DNA of 64,000 nucleotides from Streptomyces violens. Its GTDB lineage: Bacteria; Actinomycetota; Actinomycetes; Streptomycetales; Streptomycetaceae. The notes beneath the pieces are model-generated. The model was not told the origin of the DNA, did no database searches, and saw nothing but the letters and a program-made list of their open reading frames with translations. Every line of letters begins with the position of its first letter. The first letter of the stretch is position 1. Positions 31,226 to 39,510 of this stretch are shown piece after piece. The DNA lies in NCBI RefSeq assembly GCF_000717745.1, contig NZ_JOBH01000025.1, positions 1 through 64,000 of the forward strand. The letters are read 5' to 3'. Both the position numbers and the translations under genes were made by a program.

Positions 31226-31579
31226 GGCGCTTCGCTCCCTCGGGTGCCGCGCGGCCGGCACAGGGGTACGCGCAGCTGGGACTCGGGAAAATCAACAACT
31301 GTTGAAACAGGCTATCCGCCTCGGTTCCGCACGCTCCGGGCGGGTCCGGTCGGGGCCCGGATCATCCACTCGGGGCGGGTCATCCGCTCGGAGCGGACGC
31401 GGAGGGACCGGGCGGTGGGCGCGGCGCTCGTGCGCCGGGCGTGCCCATGGAGCGTCCTGCGAACCCAGGAGTGCACTCGGGCACCGGAGGGCGCAGCACG
31501 ATACCGCCGCAGTGACGGATGCGTCACCAAATTGCCGTGAAGCGTGTCCCCTTACGCAGGGGGCAGGCATCTTGGGCGT
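31226..31579. promoter_or_regulatory. 354-bp divergent intergenic region with two inverted repeats
   Basis: No gene is visible. It contains TCAACA-N2-TGTTGA (31292-31305), a symmetric TetR/MarR-type operator candidate just upstream of the glycosyltransferase. It also contains GTGACG-GATG-CGTCAC (31512-31527), closer to the divergent acyltransferase-like gene, and direct repeats of a TCATCC(A/G)CTCGG motif around 31366-31396. Confidence 0.4.
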
Positions 31580-32869
31580 ATGTCGCAGAACTTACCCAGG
31601 GCACGCAGCGTGCCCCTGCCGACGCGCGCCGGGACCGCGGCACGGAAAGTGTCACCGGGCGACCGGCTCGCCGCCACCGTACCTGACCAACCGTCAGCAC
31701 CGGCCGCCCGTGCCAGTACACCCCGGCTGATCGGCATCGACCTCGCCCGTGGCCTCGCGGTACTGGGCATGTTCGCCGCCCACGTGGGCCCCGATCCGTC
31801 GGACGGCGGCCCCGTGGGCTTTCTCATGGAGCTCGCGCGCGGCCGGTCCTCCGCCCTCTTCGCGCTGCTCGCCGGCTTCTCGATCGTGCTCATCACCGGC
31901 CGCCCCGAGCCCCGTACCGGGCGCGCGGGACGGCAGGCGGTCGTGCGGGTACTGATTCGCGCCGTCATCCTGCTGGCGCTGGGCATGGCGCTGACCGCGC
32001 TGGACACCTCGATCGATGTGATCCTCGCCTACTACGCGCTGGCGTTCGTCGTGGCCCTCCCCTTGCACCGGCTCAAGGCCGGGGTCCTCACCTTCATCGC
32101 CGCGGCGACCGCGCTGGTACTCCCCCAGGACCTCTTCCTGGTCAAGGTCTGGCTCGACGAAAGCAGTTGGGGCGACACGGTGATCGCCCACGACCCGCTG
32201 TCCGGGCTCGGCGACACGGACGGCGTCATGGACCTGCTGTTCACCGGCGCCTATCCGGTACTCACCTGGATCCCGTTCCTGATCGCGGGCATGGCGGTGG
32301 CCCGGCTCGACCTCTCCCGGCCGGTGGTCCGCGCCCGGCTCGCCTTGACCGGTGCCGCGCTGACGGTGCTCGGTTACGGGGGCTCCTGGCTGGCCCTGCA
32401 CCTCATCCCGAACGCGTACGCCGCCGTCGCCGCGGGGTCGGACGGCGACGCACCCGGGTCGGCCTGGTGGTCCGACACCGTCGGCGAGCCCACCTACCTC
32501 TTCCGGGAATGGCTGCTGGTGGCCGCGCCGCACAGCCAGACGACCCCGTCGATCCTGGGCAACACCGGCGTCGCCCTCCTCGTGGTGGCCGGGTGCACGA
32601 TCGCGCTGGACCGGCTGCCGCGCTTCCGGCGGGCGGTCGCACCGGTCATCGCGGTCGGCGCGATGTCACTGTCCGCGTACGTGCTGCACATCGTGGCCAT
32701 CTGGGCGCTGGGCACGGACGACATGTCCGACTCCAGCGAGCCGTTGGTACTGCTCGGCTTCGTCGTGGGCGTGCTGGCGCTGGCCTACGTATGGAAGCGG
32801 CTCTTCCGGCGCGGGCCACTGGAGTACCTGCTGTACAGGATCACCTGGCCGGCGCGCTTCATCCGGTGA
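31580..32869 (+). CDS. Multi-pass membrane protein, HGSNAT/DUF418-type acyltransferase-like
   Basis: 429 residues with about ten TM helices. After a polar N-terminal 50 residues, TPRLIGIDLARGLAVLGMFAAHVGP is the signature start of the heparan-glucosaminide acetyltransferase/DUF418 superfamily; SLSAYVLHIVAIWALG and RRGPLEYLLYRITWP are its usual end. Members move acyl groups across the membrane onto sugars or envelope glycans. ATG 31580 was chosen over GTG 31544. Function inferred from family only. Its stop lies in a 27-bp tandem duplication. Confidence 0.75.
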   Translation: MSQNLPRARSVPLPTRAGTAARKVSPGDRLAATVPDQPSAPAARASTPRLIGIDLARGLAVLGMFAAHVGPDPSDGGPVGFLMELARGRSSALFALLAGFSIVLITGRPEPRTGRAGRQAVVRVLIRAVILLALGMALTALDTSIDVILAYYALAFVVALPLHRLKAGVLTFIAAATALVLPQDLFLVKVWLDESSWGDTVIAHDPLSGLGDTDGVMDLLFTGAYPVLTWIPFLIAGMAVARLDLSRPVVRARLALTGAALTVLGYGGSWLALHLIPNAYAAVAAGSDGDAPGSAWWSDTVGEPTYLFREWLLVAAPHSQTTPSILGNTGVALLVVAGCTIALDRLPRFRRAVAPVIAVGAMSLSAYVLHIVAIWALGTDDMSDSSEPLVLLGFVVGVLALAYVWKRLFRRGPLEYLLYRITWPARFIR

Positions 32870-32912
32870 GCGCCTCAGCGGCCGCTCATCCGGTGTGCGC
32901 CTCAGCGGCCGC
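32859..32912. repeat. 27-bp tandem duplication spanning the convergent stop codons
   Basis: TCATCCGGTGAGCGCCTCAG(CGGCCGC) occurs at 32859-32885 and again, with A to T at one position, at 32886-32912. The first copy contains the TGA of the membrane-protein gene (32867-32869) and the second the TCA stop of blaI (32902-32904). Each copy originally held both stop codons, implying the genes overlapped before the duplication. Confidence 0.9.
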
Positions 32913-33288
32913 GGTCCTCCGCGAGGAACTGCCGCAGCGCGGCCTCTTCCTCGCTGCTGAGCCCAGTGACGAACTGCTGCAGGGCCGCGATCGGGTCGGG
33001 CCCCTTGTCCAGGGCCTGGTGCATGACCTCAGCGGTCAGCTCGGCGGCGTTCTTGGCCGGCCGGTAGGCGCCACGCCGGCCCTCGGCGTCCCGTACGACC
33101 AGGTCCTTGTCGTGCAGCCGCTTCAGGATCGTGTGGATGGTGTTGTACGCGAGGTCGCCGCCGATCTCGGCGTGCACCTCGGCCGGGGTCAGCGGCGCCT
33201 CGGTCGCCCACAGGGCGGCCAGGACCTCGCTCTCCAGCGTGCCGGCGCTGCGTCGTTCCCCTCTGACACGAGGGTTTCTGCCTACCAT
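32902..33288 (-). CDS. BlaI/MecI/CopY-family repressor
   Basis: 128 residues from ATG 33288 (GTG 33294 also possible). The winged helix reads GTLESEVLAALWATEAPLTP, AEIGGDLAYNTIHTILKRLHDK and the wing VVRDAEGRRGAYRPAK. The C-terminal dimerisation part is rich in Glu/Leu. No BlaR1-type sensor protease is visible next to it. The palindrome CCCTAC-N5-GTAGGG directly at its start suggests autoregulation, and the same half-site recurs upstream of the glycosyltransferase operon. Confidence 0.87.
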   Translation of the reverse strand: MVGRNPRVRGERRSAGTLESEVLAALWATEAPLTPAEVHAEIGGDLAYNTIHTILKRLHDKDLVVRDAEGRRGAYRPAKNAAELTAEVMHQALDKGPDPIAALQQFVTGLSSEEEAALRQFLAEDRGR

Positions 33289-33295
33289 GACCACA

Positions 33296-33312
33296 CCCTA
33301 CAGCCCGTAGGG
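33296..33312. promoter_or_regulatory. BlaI operator candidate CCCTAC-N5-GTAGGG
   Basis: Perfect 6-bp arms immediately upstream of the blaI start; the left half CCCTACAG is identical to half-sites at 34990-35017. This position would block blaI transcription or initiation when bound. Confidence 0.6.
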
Positions 33313-33341
33313 CGCACGGGCACCCGCTGGTACCCCCGACC

Positions 33342-34508
33342 TCACGCGTGCTCCTTTTGCGAGATGAGGACCCTGAGGAGCGCCTCCCAGCGGGCGCGGA
33401 CGCGGGCCGGGGTGTAGCGGCGGGCGGACTCGACGGCGTGTCCGCCGAGCTTCTTGCGCAGTGCGTCGTCCTCGACGAGGCGGGTGAGCGCCGCGGTCAG
33501 ACCCGGGGTGTCCCCCAGCGGTACGAGCAGGCCGTCCTGGCCGTCGGCGATGATCTCGCGGGGGCCGTGCGGGCAGTCGAAGCTGACGGGCGGGACGCCG
33601 TGGCTCATCGCCTCGGCCAGCACCATGCCGAACCCTTCGCGCCGGGAGGCGAGGGCGAAGACGGCGGCCTTGGCCAGTTCCCGGTCGAACTCCTGCGTGG
33701 CGCCCATCAGGTAGACGTGGTTGTAGAGGTGCCGGTCGTGGATCAGCGTCCGCAGGCGGTCGCGCTCCGGCCCCGCGCCGTAGATGCGCAGCTGCCAGTC
33801 GGGGTGCGCGCGGGCGACCGGCTCGAACGCCTTGATGAGGGTCGCGAAGCCCTTGCCCTTGACGAGCCGGCCGGCGGAGACGACGAGCGGCCGGTCGAGG
33901 CCGGCGCGCTCGGGGGCCTCGTCGGAGAGCGGGTTGGGGATGCACTCGACGCGGACGCCGCTGTCACCGAGCCGCCGCAGGTAGGCGTCCTCGTCGGCCG
34001 CGGTCAGTACGGTCACCGCGTCCAGCCGCCGGTACCAGCGCCCGATCTCGCGGGCGAGTTCCGGCTTGTGGTGGGAGTAGTGCAGGTGTTCCTGGCCGAC
34101 CCGGACGACGGAAGCGGGCGTGAAGCGGGCGGAGAGGAGGTTCAGGGCGGGCCGGGTGGTGATCAGTACGCCGTCGTGCAGCGAGCGCAGGTAGCGCACG
34201 ACGCGCCGGTCGGTGAGGCGGCTGAACCGGTCGAAGCGGACCTCGGCCTCGGGGACGAGCCGGCTGGGGCGGTGCTGCCGCTGGTACGTCAGCGGGCGCG
34301 TCCAGCGGGACGGCGGACGGGTGTCGTCGACCAGGGCGCTCAACCGCACCTTCGGGTGCAGCGCGAAGCGGGGCTCGGCGCGGTGCCGGTGGACGCTCAC
34401 GACCTCGACGTCGTGCCCGGCCTCGGCGAGGGCGTTCGCCTGGTTGACGACCGTGCGGACGGTGCCGCCGACCGCGTAGGCGTTGAGCAGCAGGAAGCGG
34501 ATCTTCAC
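33342..34508 (-). CDS. GT4-family glycosyltransferase
   Basis: 388 residues, GT-B fold. N-terminal MKIRFLLLNAYAVGGTVRTV (glycine-rich acceptor loop). C-terminal donor domain has VVSAGRLVKGKGFATLIKAF, IYGAGPERDRL, HVYLMGATQEF and the EX7E region SRREGFGMVLAEAMSHGVPPV with FDCPHGPREI. This last motif is typical of poly(glycerol-phosphate)/teichuronic-type envelope glycan transferases. GTG 34508 overlaps the upstream gene's stop (GTGA). Likely transfers sugars to an envelope polymer. Confidence 0.87.
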   Translation of the reverse strand: MKIRFLLLNAYAVGGTVRTVVNQANALAEAGHDVEVVSVHRHRAEPRFALHPKVRLSALVDDTRPPSRWTRPLTYQRQHRPSRLVPEAEVRFDRFSRLTDRRVVRYLRSLHDGVLITTRPALNLLSARFTPASVVRVGQEHLHYSHHKPELAREIGRWYRRLDAVTVLTAADEDAYLRRLGDSGVRVECIPNPLSDEAPERAGLDRPLVVSAGRLVKGKGFATLIKAFEPVARAHPDWQLRIYGAGPERDRLRTLIHDRHLYNHVYLMGATQEFDRELAKAAVFALASRREGFGMVLAEAMSHGVPPVSFDCPHGPREIIADGQDGLLVPLGDTPGLTAALTRLVEDDALRKKLGGHAVESARRYTPARVRARWEALLRVLISQKEHA

Positions 34509-34957
34509 CGGGATTCCTCCCGTTGGCGGGTGAGTCGTCGGCAGGTGATCGAGAGGTTGTCCTGGACGGTGTAGTACGGCTCGATCCGCAGGCCGCCGGC
34601 GCGCTGGGCCGGGTACGTGAAGATCTTCTTCTTACCGGGCACATCGTCCAGGTGCCGCCCCAGCCGGAGCGCGTCGTCACAGCCGTCCGGCACCAGATAC
34701 AGGTCCCAGACCCGGTCGCCTTCCGGGGTGGCGGAGGCGAGCGCGTCCAGCGGGACGGAGACCTCGAAGCGGCTGCCCCGCCCCTTCGCCGCCAGCCGCA
34801 GCTCCGTACCGGCCGCGTCGCGCACCCTGGCGACCAGCGTGCCCGCGCCCGAGGCCGCGCCCACGACGTGCCCGAGGACCCGGATCCGGCCGTCGCGGGG
34901 CCAGATCTCGGCCACTTCGGCATGCGCGGGGGCGATGTGGTCGGGCTGGTCGTGCAT
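34505..34957 (-). CDS. Beta-sandwich protein of unknown function, coupled to the glycosyltransferase
   Basis: 150 residues from ATG 34957 with GGAGGAG upstream. The sequence alternates short strands (RIRVLGHVVGAASGAG, LVARVRDAAGTELRLAAKG, FEVSVPLDALAS, RVWDLYLVPDG, LRIEPYYTVQDNLSITC), a compact immunoglobulin-like or carbohydrate-binding-like sandwich. A similar domain accompanies GT4 enzymes that build teichoic-acid-like polymers. The 4-bp overlap with the glycosyltransferase gene implies a shared role. Function not known. Confidence 0.65.
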   Translation of the reverse strand: MHDQPDHIAPAHAEVAEIWPRDGRIRVLGHVVGAASGAGTLVARVRDAAGTELRLAAKGRGSRFEVSVPLDALASATPEGDRVWDLYLVPDGCDDALRLGRHLDDVPGKKKIFTYPAQRAGGLRIEPYYTVQDNLSITCRRLTRQREESR

Positions 34958-34989
34958 GACGCGCTCCTCCGGCAGCAGATCCGACAACC

Positions 34990-35024
34990 TGTAGGGTCAC
35001 AATCGAAACCCTACAGGATGTAGT
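34990..35024. promoter_or_regulatory. BlaI-type operators: CTGTAGGGT-N10-ACCCTACAG and CTACA-GGA-TGTAG
   Basis: A 9-bp-arm inverted repeat (34990-35017) overlaps a second one (35012-35024), 33 bp upstream of the glycosyltransferase operon. The half-site CCCTACAG equals that in the blaI promoter. This is good in-sequence evidence for one BlaI regulon covering both transcripts. Confidence 0.65.
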
Positions 35025-35200
35025 ACGGGTGGCGGGAAACGCGAGGTGACGAGGCGTGGAACGGTGTGGGGCGCGCAGGCTGCGCATCGGGGTGGGGCGC
35101 GCGGGCTCCGTGCGGCGCATACGATCCGCGTGGTCCGTGCGCTCCGCAGGGACCACCGGCGGCCGTACGGCCCGGCCCAGCGACGGAGGAATCACCCGCC

Positions 35201-35746
35201 ATGCCCCACGCATCCGGCCCGCTCGACGAGTTGGACCGCAAGATCATCGCGGCGCTGACCGCGAACGCCAGGACCAGCTTCGCCGAGATCGGCTCGGCCA
35301 TCGGCCTGTCGGCCACCGCGGTCAAGCGCCGGGTGGACCGGATGCGCGAGACCGGCGTGATCACCGGCTTCACCGCCACGGTCCGGCCGTCCGCGCTCGG
35401 CTGGCGCACCGAGGCGTACATCGAGGTGTACTGCGACGGCGCGGCCCCGCCCCGGCGCATCGCCGAGGTCGTCCGCCGGTACCCGGAGATCACCGCCGCG
35501 ATGACGGTCTCCGGCGGCGCCGACGCGCTGCTGCACGTCCGCGCGACCGATGTGGAGCACTTCGAAGAGGTGCTGGAACGCATCCGCACCGAGTCCTTCA
35601 TCCGCAAGACGATCAGTTACATGGTCCTCTCGCACCTGATCCCGGACAGCCCGGAGGCCGGCGCCGGCTCATCCGCGGTACAGGGCTACGGCCCCGACTC
35701 CTCCACGGACTCCGTCCGCCCCGCGGGGAACACCGGCACCATCTGA
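35201..35746 (+). CDS. Lrp/AsnC-family regulator of the arginine/ornithine genes
   Basis: 181 residues. HTH: DELDRKIIAALTANARTSFA and GLSATAVKRRVDRMRETGVI. The RAM ligand domain has EAYIEVYCDGAAPPRRIAEV and a Gly-rich turn VSGGADALLHVRATD. ATG 35201 with GGAGGA upstream; the frame's upstream extension is GC-rich noise. It stands immediately before the dimethylargininase/ornithine aminotransferase operon in the same direction and is likely its amino-acid-responsive regulator. The C-terminal 30 residues are Gly/Ser/Pro rich. Confidence 0.87.
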   Translation: MPHASGPLDELDRKIIAALTANARTSFAEIGSAIGLSATAVKRRVDRMRETGVITGFTATVRPSALGWRTEAYIEVYCDGAAPPRRIAEVVRRYPEITAAMTVSGGADALLHVRATDVEHFEEVLERIRTESFIRKTISYMVLSHLIPDSPEAGAGSSAVQGYGPDSSTDSVRPAGNTGTI

Positions 35747-35795
35747 TCCACCGACGCAGCAACCCTGCGCCGACCGGCCTCTTTACGCACGTTCA

Positions 35796-35851
35796 CTGCG
35801 CCGGTGCGCAGCATTCCCACCTTGTCCGGCACAGCCGCGGCTTCCTACCGT
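35796..35851 (+). promoter_or_regulatory. Promoter of the ddaH-rocD operon with upstream palindrome
   Basis: TTGTCC (35822-35827) and TACCGT (35846-35851) are 18 bp apart, a good housekeeping-type promoter, giving a start near 35858 and an about 80-nt leader. Just upstream, CTGCGC-CGGT-GCGCAG (35796-35811) is a 16-bp inverted repeat, a plausible Lrp or ArgR site. Confidence 0.5.
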
Positions 35852-35936
35852 TATGGGCATCCCTGCGTCACCTCCCAGTGACCCCGTGTCACTCGGGTGA
35901 CGTCCCCTGCCCGTCCGCGGATCGGAGGACCCCGCC

Positions 35937-36824
35937 GTGCCCGAACCCGTGTCCGTACCCATGCCCGTACCGGTACGCGAGCCCGTGAGCGAGGCGGCGG
36001 TGCGCACGATCGTGCGTCCGCCCCGTGTGCCGCGCCCGCGGCGCTTCTTGCTCTGCGAGCCGCGGTACTTCGATGTGCAGTACGCCATCAACCCCTGGAT
36101 GCGCGACGGCGCGCCGGTCGACACCGCCCTGGCCCAGCGGCAGTGGGCGGCCCTGGTCCAGGCGTACCGCGACCACGGCCACACGGTGGAGACGGTGCCG
36201 CCGGTGGCCGGACTGCCGGACATGGTGTTCGCGGCGAACTCGGCGCTCGTCCTGGGGGGACGCGTGTTCGGCTCGCGCTTCCATGCGCCGCAGCGCCGGC
36301 CGGAGTCCGACTCGTACGAGAAGTGGTTCCGGGCGGCCGGGTTCGACGTGCACGTGCCGGAGGCCGTGTGCGAGGGCGAGGGCGACCTCGTGCCGGTCGG
36401 CGGCCACCTCCTGGCCGGTACGGGCTTCCGCACGACGCGGGAGGCGCACCGGGAGGTGCAGGAGTTCCTCGGCGTGCCGACGATCAGCCTGCAGCTGGTG
36501 GATCCGTACTTCTACCACCTCGACACCGCCCTCTTCCCGCTCGACGACAGCAACATCGCGTACTACCCGGACGCGTTCTCGCCCGGCAGCCGTGAGGTGC
36601 TGCGGCGGCTGTTCCCGGACGCGGTGCTCGCCACCCGGGACGACGCGCTGGCGTTCGGCCTCAATTCCGTCTCCGACGGGTGTCATGTCTTCGTTGCCCC
36701 GCAGGCTGAGGGGATCGTTGAACAACTCGCCCGTCACGGCTACGTTCCTGTCCCCGTCGACCTCTCGGAGTTCCACAAGGCCGGCGGCGGCATCAAGTGC
36801 TGCACCCAGGAGGTCCGCTCATGA
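35937..36824 (+). CDS. ddaH: Dimethylarginine dimethylaminohydrolase-like amidinohydrolase
   Basis: 295 residues of the pentein fold: RFLLCEPRYFDVQYAINPWM, DMVFAANSALVLGGRVF, EGEGDLVPVGGHLLAGTGFR, the catalytic His in VDPYFYHLDTALFPL, and the catalytic Cys in GGIKCCTQEVRS (Cys 288 or 289). Members convert methylarginines or arginine to citrulline. GTG 35937 follows GGAGG. It overlaps the ornithine aminotransferase gene by 4 bp, matching the known actinobacterial ddaH-rocD pairing for arginine-derived nitrogen. Confidence 0.9.
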   Translation: MPEPVSVPMPVPVREPVSEAAVRTIVRPPRVPRPRRFLLCEPRYFDVQYAINPWMRDGAPVDTALAQRQWAALVQAYRDHGHTVETVPPVAGLPDMVFAANSALVLGGRVFGSRFHAPQRRPESDSYEKWFRAAGFDVHVPEAVCEGEGDLVPVGGHLLAGTGFRTTREAHREVQEFLGVPTISLQLVDPYFYHLDTALFPLDDSNIAYYPDAFSPGSREVLRRLFPDAVLATRDDALAFGLNSVSDGCHVFVAPQAEGIVEQLARHGYVPVPVDLSEFHKAGGGIKCCTQEVRS

Positions 36825-38089
36825 CCGCGCCCACCCGCTTCTCCGCCGCCGCGGCCGGCCCCGCGCCGCAGCCCCCCGCACCGGACGCCCGCTCCTCGGC
36901 GGAGCTGATCCGCGCGGAAGGGCCCGTCCTCGCGCACAACTACCACCCGCTCCCGGTGGTCGTGGCGCGCGCCGAGGGCGTGTGGGTCGAGGACGTCGAG
37001 GGCCGCCGGTACCTCGACATGCTCGCCGGCTACTCGGCGCTGAACTTCGGCCACCGCCACCCGGCGCTCGTCGAGGCCGCGCACCGCCAGCTCGACCAGG
37101 TCACCCTCACCTCGCGCGCCTTCCACAACGACCGGCTCGCCGGCTTCGCCGAAGGCCTGGCCGCGCTCACCGGCATGGACATGGTCCTGCCGATGAACAC
37201 GGGCGCCGAGGCCGTCGAGAGCGGCATCAAGGTCGCCCGCAAGTGGGCCTACGACGTCAAGGGCGTGGCCCCGGACCAGGCCACGATCGTCGTCGCCGCC
37301 GACAACTTCCACGGCCGCACCACCACGCTCGTCAGCTTCTCCACCGACCCCGTGGCGCGCGCCGGTTACGGCCCCTACACGCCGGGCTTCCGCATCGTCC
37401 CGTACAACGACCTCGCCGCCCTCGAAGCGGCCGTGGACGAGACCACGGCGGCCGTGCTCATCGAGCCCATCCAGGGCGAGGCCGGCGTCCTCATCCCGGA
37501 CGACGGCTACCTCGCCGGCGTCCGCGAGCTGACCCGGCGGGCCGGATGCCTGTTCATCGCCGACGAGATCCAGTCCGGGCTCGGGCGCACGGGCCGCACG
37601 CTGGCCGTCGAACACGAGTCCGTCGTCCCGGACGTGCTGCTCCTCGGCAAGGCGCTCGGCGGCGGCATCGTCCCGGTCTCCGCCGTCGTGGCCCGCCGGG
37701 ACGTGCTGGAGGTGCTGCACCCGGGCGAGCACGGCTCCACCTTCGGCGGCAACCCGCTGGCCGCCGCGGTCGGTTCGGCCGTCATCGACCTCCTGTCCAC
37801 CGGCGAGTACCAGCGCCGGGCGGCAGAGCTGGGCGAGGTGCTGCGCGCCGGTCTCGCCGGTCTGACCGGCAAGGGCATCACCGGCTTCCGCGCCCGCGGC
37901 CTGTGGGCGGGCGTGGACGTCGACCCCGCACTGGGCACGGGCCGCGAGATCAGCGAGCGCCTCATGCGGGAGGGCGTCCTGGTCAAGGACACCCACGGCT
38001 CCACCGTCCGGCTGGCCCCGCCGCTGACCATCACGGAGGACGAACTGTCGTCGGCGATCGAGGCGCTGGGGCGGGTGCTGGGCGAGTAA
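36821..38089 (+). CDS. rocD: Ornithine aminotransferase
   Basis: 422 residues, class III aminotransferase. LDMLAGYSALNFGHRHPALV, MVLPMNTGAEAVESGIKVAR, LIEPIQGEAGVLIPDDGYL, FIADEIQSGLGRTGRTLAVE, PLP lysine in LLGKALGGGIVPVSAVVA, and HGSTFGGNPLAAAVG are all characteristic. It converts ornithine plus 2-oxoglutarate to glutamate semialdehyde plus glutamate. ATG 36821 overlaps the ddaH stop, with CAGGAGGT upstream. The first 30 residues are a Pro/Ala-rich extension. Confidence 0.95.
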   Translation: MTAPTRFSAAAAGPAPQPPAPDARSSAELIRAEGPVLAHNYHPLPVVVARAEGVWVEDVEGRRYLDMLAGYSALNFGHRHPALVEAAHRQLDQVTLTSRAFHNDRLAGFAEGLAALTGMDMVLPMNTGAEAVESGIKVARKWAYDVKGVAPDQATIVVAADNFHGRTTTLVSFSTDPVARAGYGPYTPGFRIVPYNDLAALEAAVDETTAAVLIEPIQGEAGVLIPDDGYLAGVRELTRRAGCLFIADEIQSGLGRTGRTLAVEHESVVPDVLLLGKALGGGIVPVSAVVARRDVLEVLHPGEHGSTFGGNPLAAAVGSAVIDLLSTGEYQRRAAELGEVLRAGLAGLTGKGITGFRARGLWAGVDVDPALGTGREISERLMREGVLVKDTHGSTVRLAPPLTITEDELSSAIEALGRVLGE

Positions 38090-38105
38090 CGCATACGGGT
38101 TGGGA

Positions 38106-38136
38106 CGCATGGCCATGCGGACCCGTTCAATAAAAT
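38106..38136 (+). promoter_or_regulatory. 14-bp palindrome CGCATGGCCATGCG and TAAAAT hexamer before argJ
   Basis: The perfect palindrome (38106-38119) lies 17 bp after rocD, followed by an unusually AT-rich stretch with TAAAAT (38131-38136), a near-consensus -10 whose start point would be about 38143. The palindrome would overlap the -35 zone, so an operator (possibly ArgR, given GCAT/ATGC halves) is a reasonable guess. Confidence 0.4.
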
Positions 38137-38175
38137 AGCTGGACGCCTTGGAGCTCGCTCGCAACTATATTCCGC

Positions 38176-39381
38176 ATGACACATATTGATGCACATTCAG
38201 TCGCGGGTGCGGGTGCGGGCGAGCTCATCTGGCCCGTGGGCTTCCGGGCGTACACCGGGAACGGGGGCCTGCGGGCGCACGGGGACGACATCTCGATCGT
38301 CGCGTCGGACCGGCCGTCGGTCAGCGCCGCGATGTTCACCCGCAGCCGCTTCGCGGGCCCCGCGGTGGTACTCAGCCGGGCGCACGCCGCCGGCGGGCGC
38401 CTGCGCGCCGTCACCACCCTGGCGCAGAACGCCAACGTGGCCACCGGCCGGCAGGGCGAGGAGAACGCGGCCGAGGTCGTCGGCCGGGTCGCCAAGATCT
38501 TGGGCGTCCCGGCCGACGCCGTGCTCATCGGGTCCACCGGGGTGATCGGACGGCCGCTCCCGATGGACGCCATCCGCGCGCACCTGGAGACGACGGCGGA
38601 GCGCGGCACGGGGGCCTTCGAGGCGGGCCCCCTCGATGTGGCGCGCGCGATGATGACCACGGACACCCGCCCGAAGACCAGCACGCGGCGCGTCGGCCGG
38701 GCCCGCATCGTCGGCGTCGCCAAGGGCGTCGGCATGCTGGAGCCGAATATGGCCACGATGCTGGCCTACGTGTTCACCGACGCGGAGCTCTCCCCTACCG
38801 CGCTGGACACCGCGCTGCGCGGCGCCGTGGACAAGACCTTCAACTGCCTGAGCGTGGACACCGACACCTCCACCTCCGACACCGTGGCCGCGCTCGCCAA
38901 CGGGGCGGCGGGGCCGGTCGACCCGGCGGCGTTCTCGGCAGCGCTCGCCGCGGTGTGCCTGGACCTCACTCAGCAGCTCGCGAGCGACGGGGAGGGTGCG
39001 AGCAAGCTGCTGCGCGTCACGGTGGCGCAGGCCGCCCACTACGCGCAGGCCAAGCGGGTGGCCAAGAGCGTGGTGAACTCTCCGCTGGTCAAGACCGCCG
39101 TGCACGGCGCCGACCCGAACTGGGGCCGGGTCGTCATGGCCATCGGCAAGAACACCGAGGACACGGACATCGAGCCGGCGAAGGTGACCGTACGGTTCGG
39201 CGAGACCGAGGTGTACCCGGAGGAGCCCGCGGCCGGCACCCTCGAAAAGCTGGCCGAGACGATGCGGCGGGACGAGGTCGACATCATGATCGGCCTCGGC
39301 ATCGGCGACGCCACGGCGACGGTCTACGGCTGCGACCTGACCGAGGGCTACATCCGCGTCAACGCGGACTACACGACCTGA
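38176..39381 (+). CDS. argJ: Ornithine acetyltransferase / glutamate N-acetyltransferase ArgJ
   Basis: 401 residues. The self-cleavage and nucleophile motif GVGMLEPNMATML has Thr at 194, so the proenzyme would split into alpha and beta chains there. Other family blocks are VLIGSTGVIGRPLP, FNCLSVDTDTSTSDTV, VHGADPNWGRVVMAIG and GYIRVNADYTT. It moves acetyl from acetylornithine to glutamate. It stands alone here, next to ornithine aminotransferase, not in an argCJBD cluster, so it may be a second, OAT2-like copy. No ribosome binding site precedes ATG 38176. Confidence 0.93.
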   Translation: MTHIDAHSVAGAGAGELIWPVGFRAYTGNGGLRAHGDDISIVASDRPSVSAAMFTRSRFAGPAVVLSRAHAAGGRLRAVTTLAQNANVATGRQGEENAAEVVGRVAKILGVPADAVLIGSTGVIGRPLPMDAIRAHLETTAERGTGAFEAGPLDVARAMMTTDTRPKTSTRRVGRARIVGVAKGVGMLEPNMATMLAYVFTDAELSPTALDTALRGAVDKTFNCLSVDTDTSTSDTVAALANGAAGPVDPAAFSAALAAVCLDLTQQLASDGEGASKLLRVTVAQAAHYAQAKRVAKSVVNSPLVKTAVHGADPNWGRVVMAIGKNTEDTDIEPAKVTVRFGETEVYPEEPAAGTLEKLAETMRRDEVDIMIGLGIGDATATVYGCDLTEGYIRVNADYTT

Positions 39382-39510
39382 CGGACGACCTGCCGCATGG
39401 CCCGCCACGCCCTCTCTGACCTGGGCGGATGTCGCTTCCGAGGGCCGTTGTCAGTGGTCGGGTGCAGACTGACTCGTACCTGGAACAACGGCGTTCGGAG
39501 GTGCATTGAC

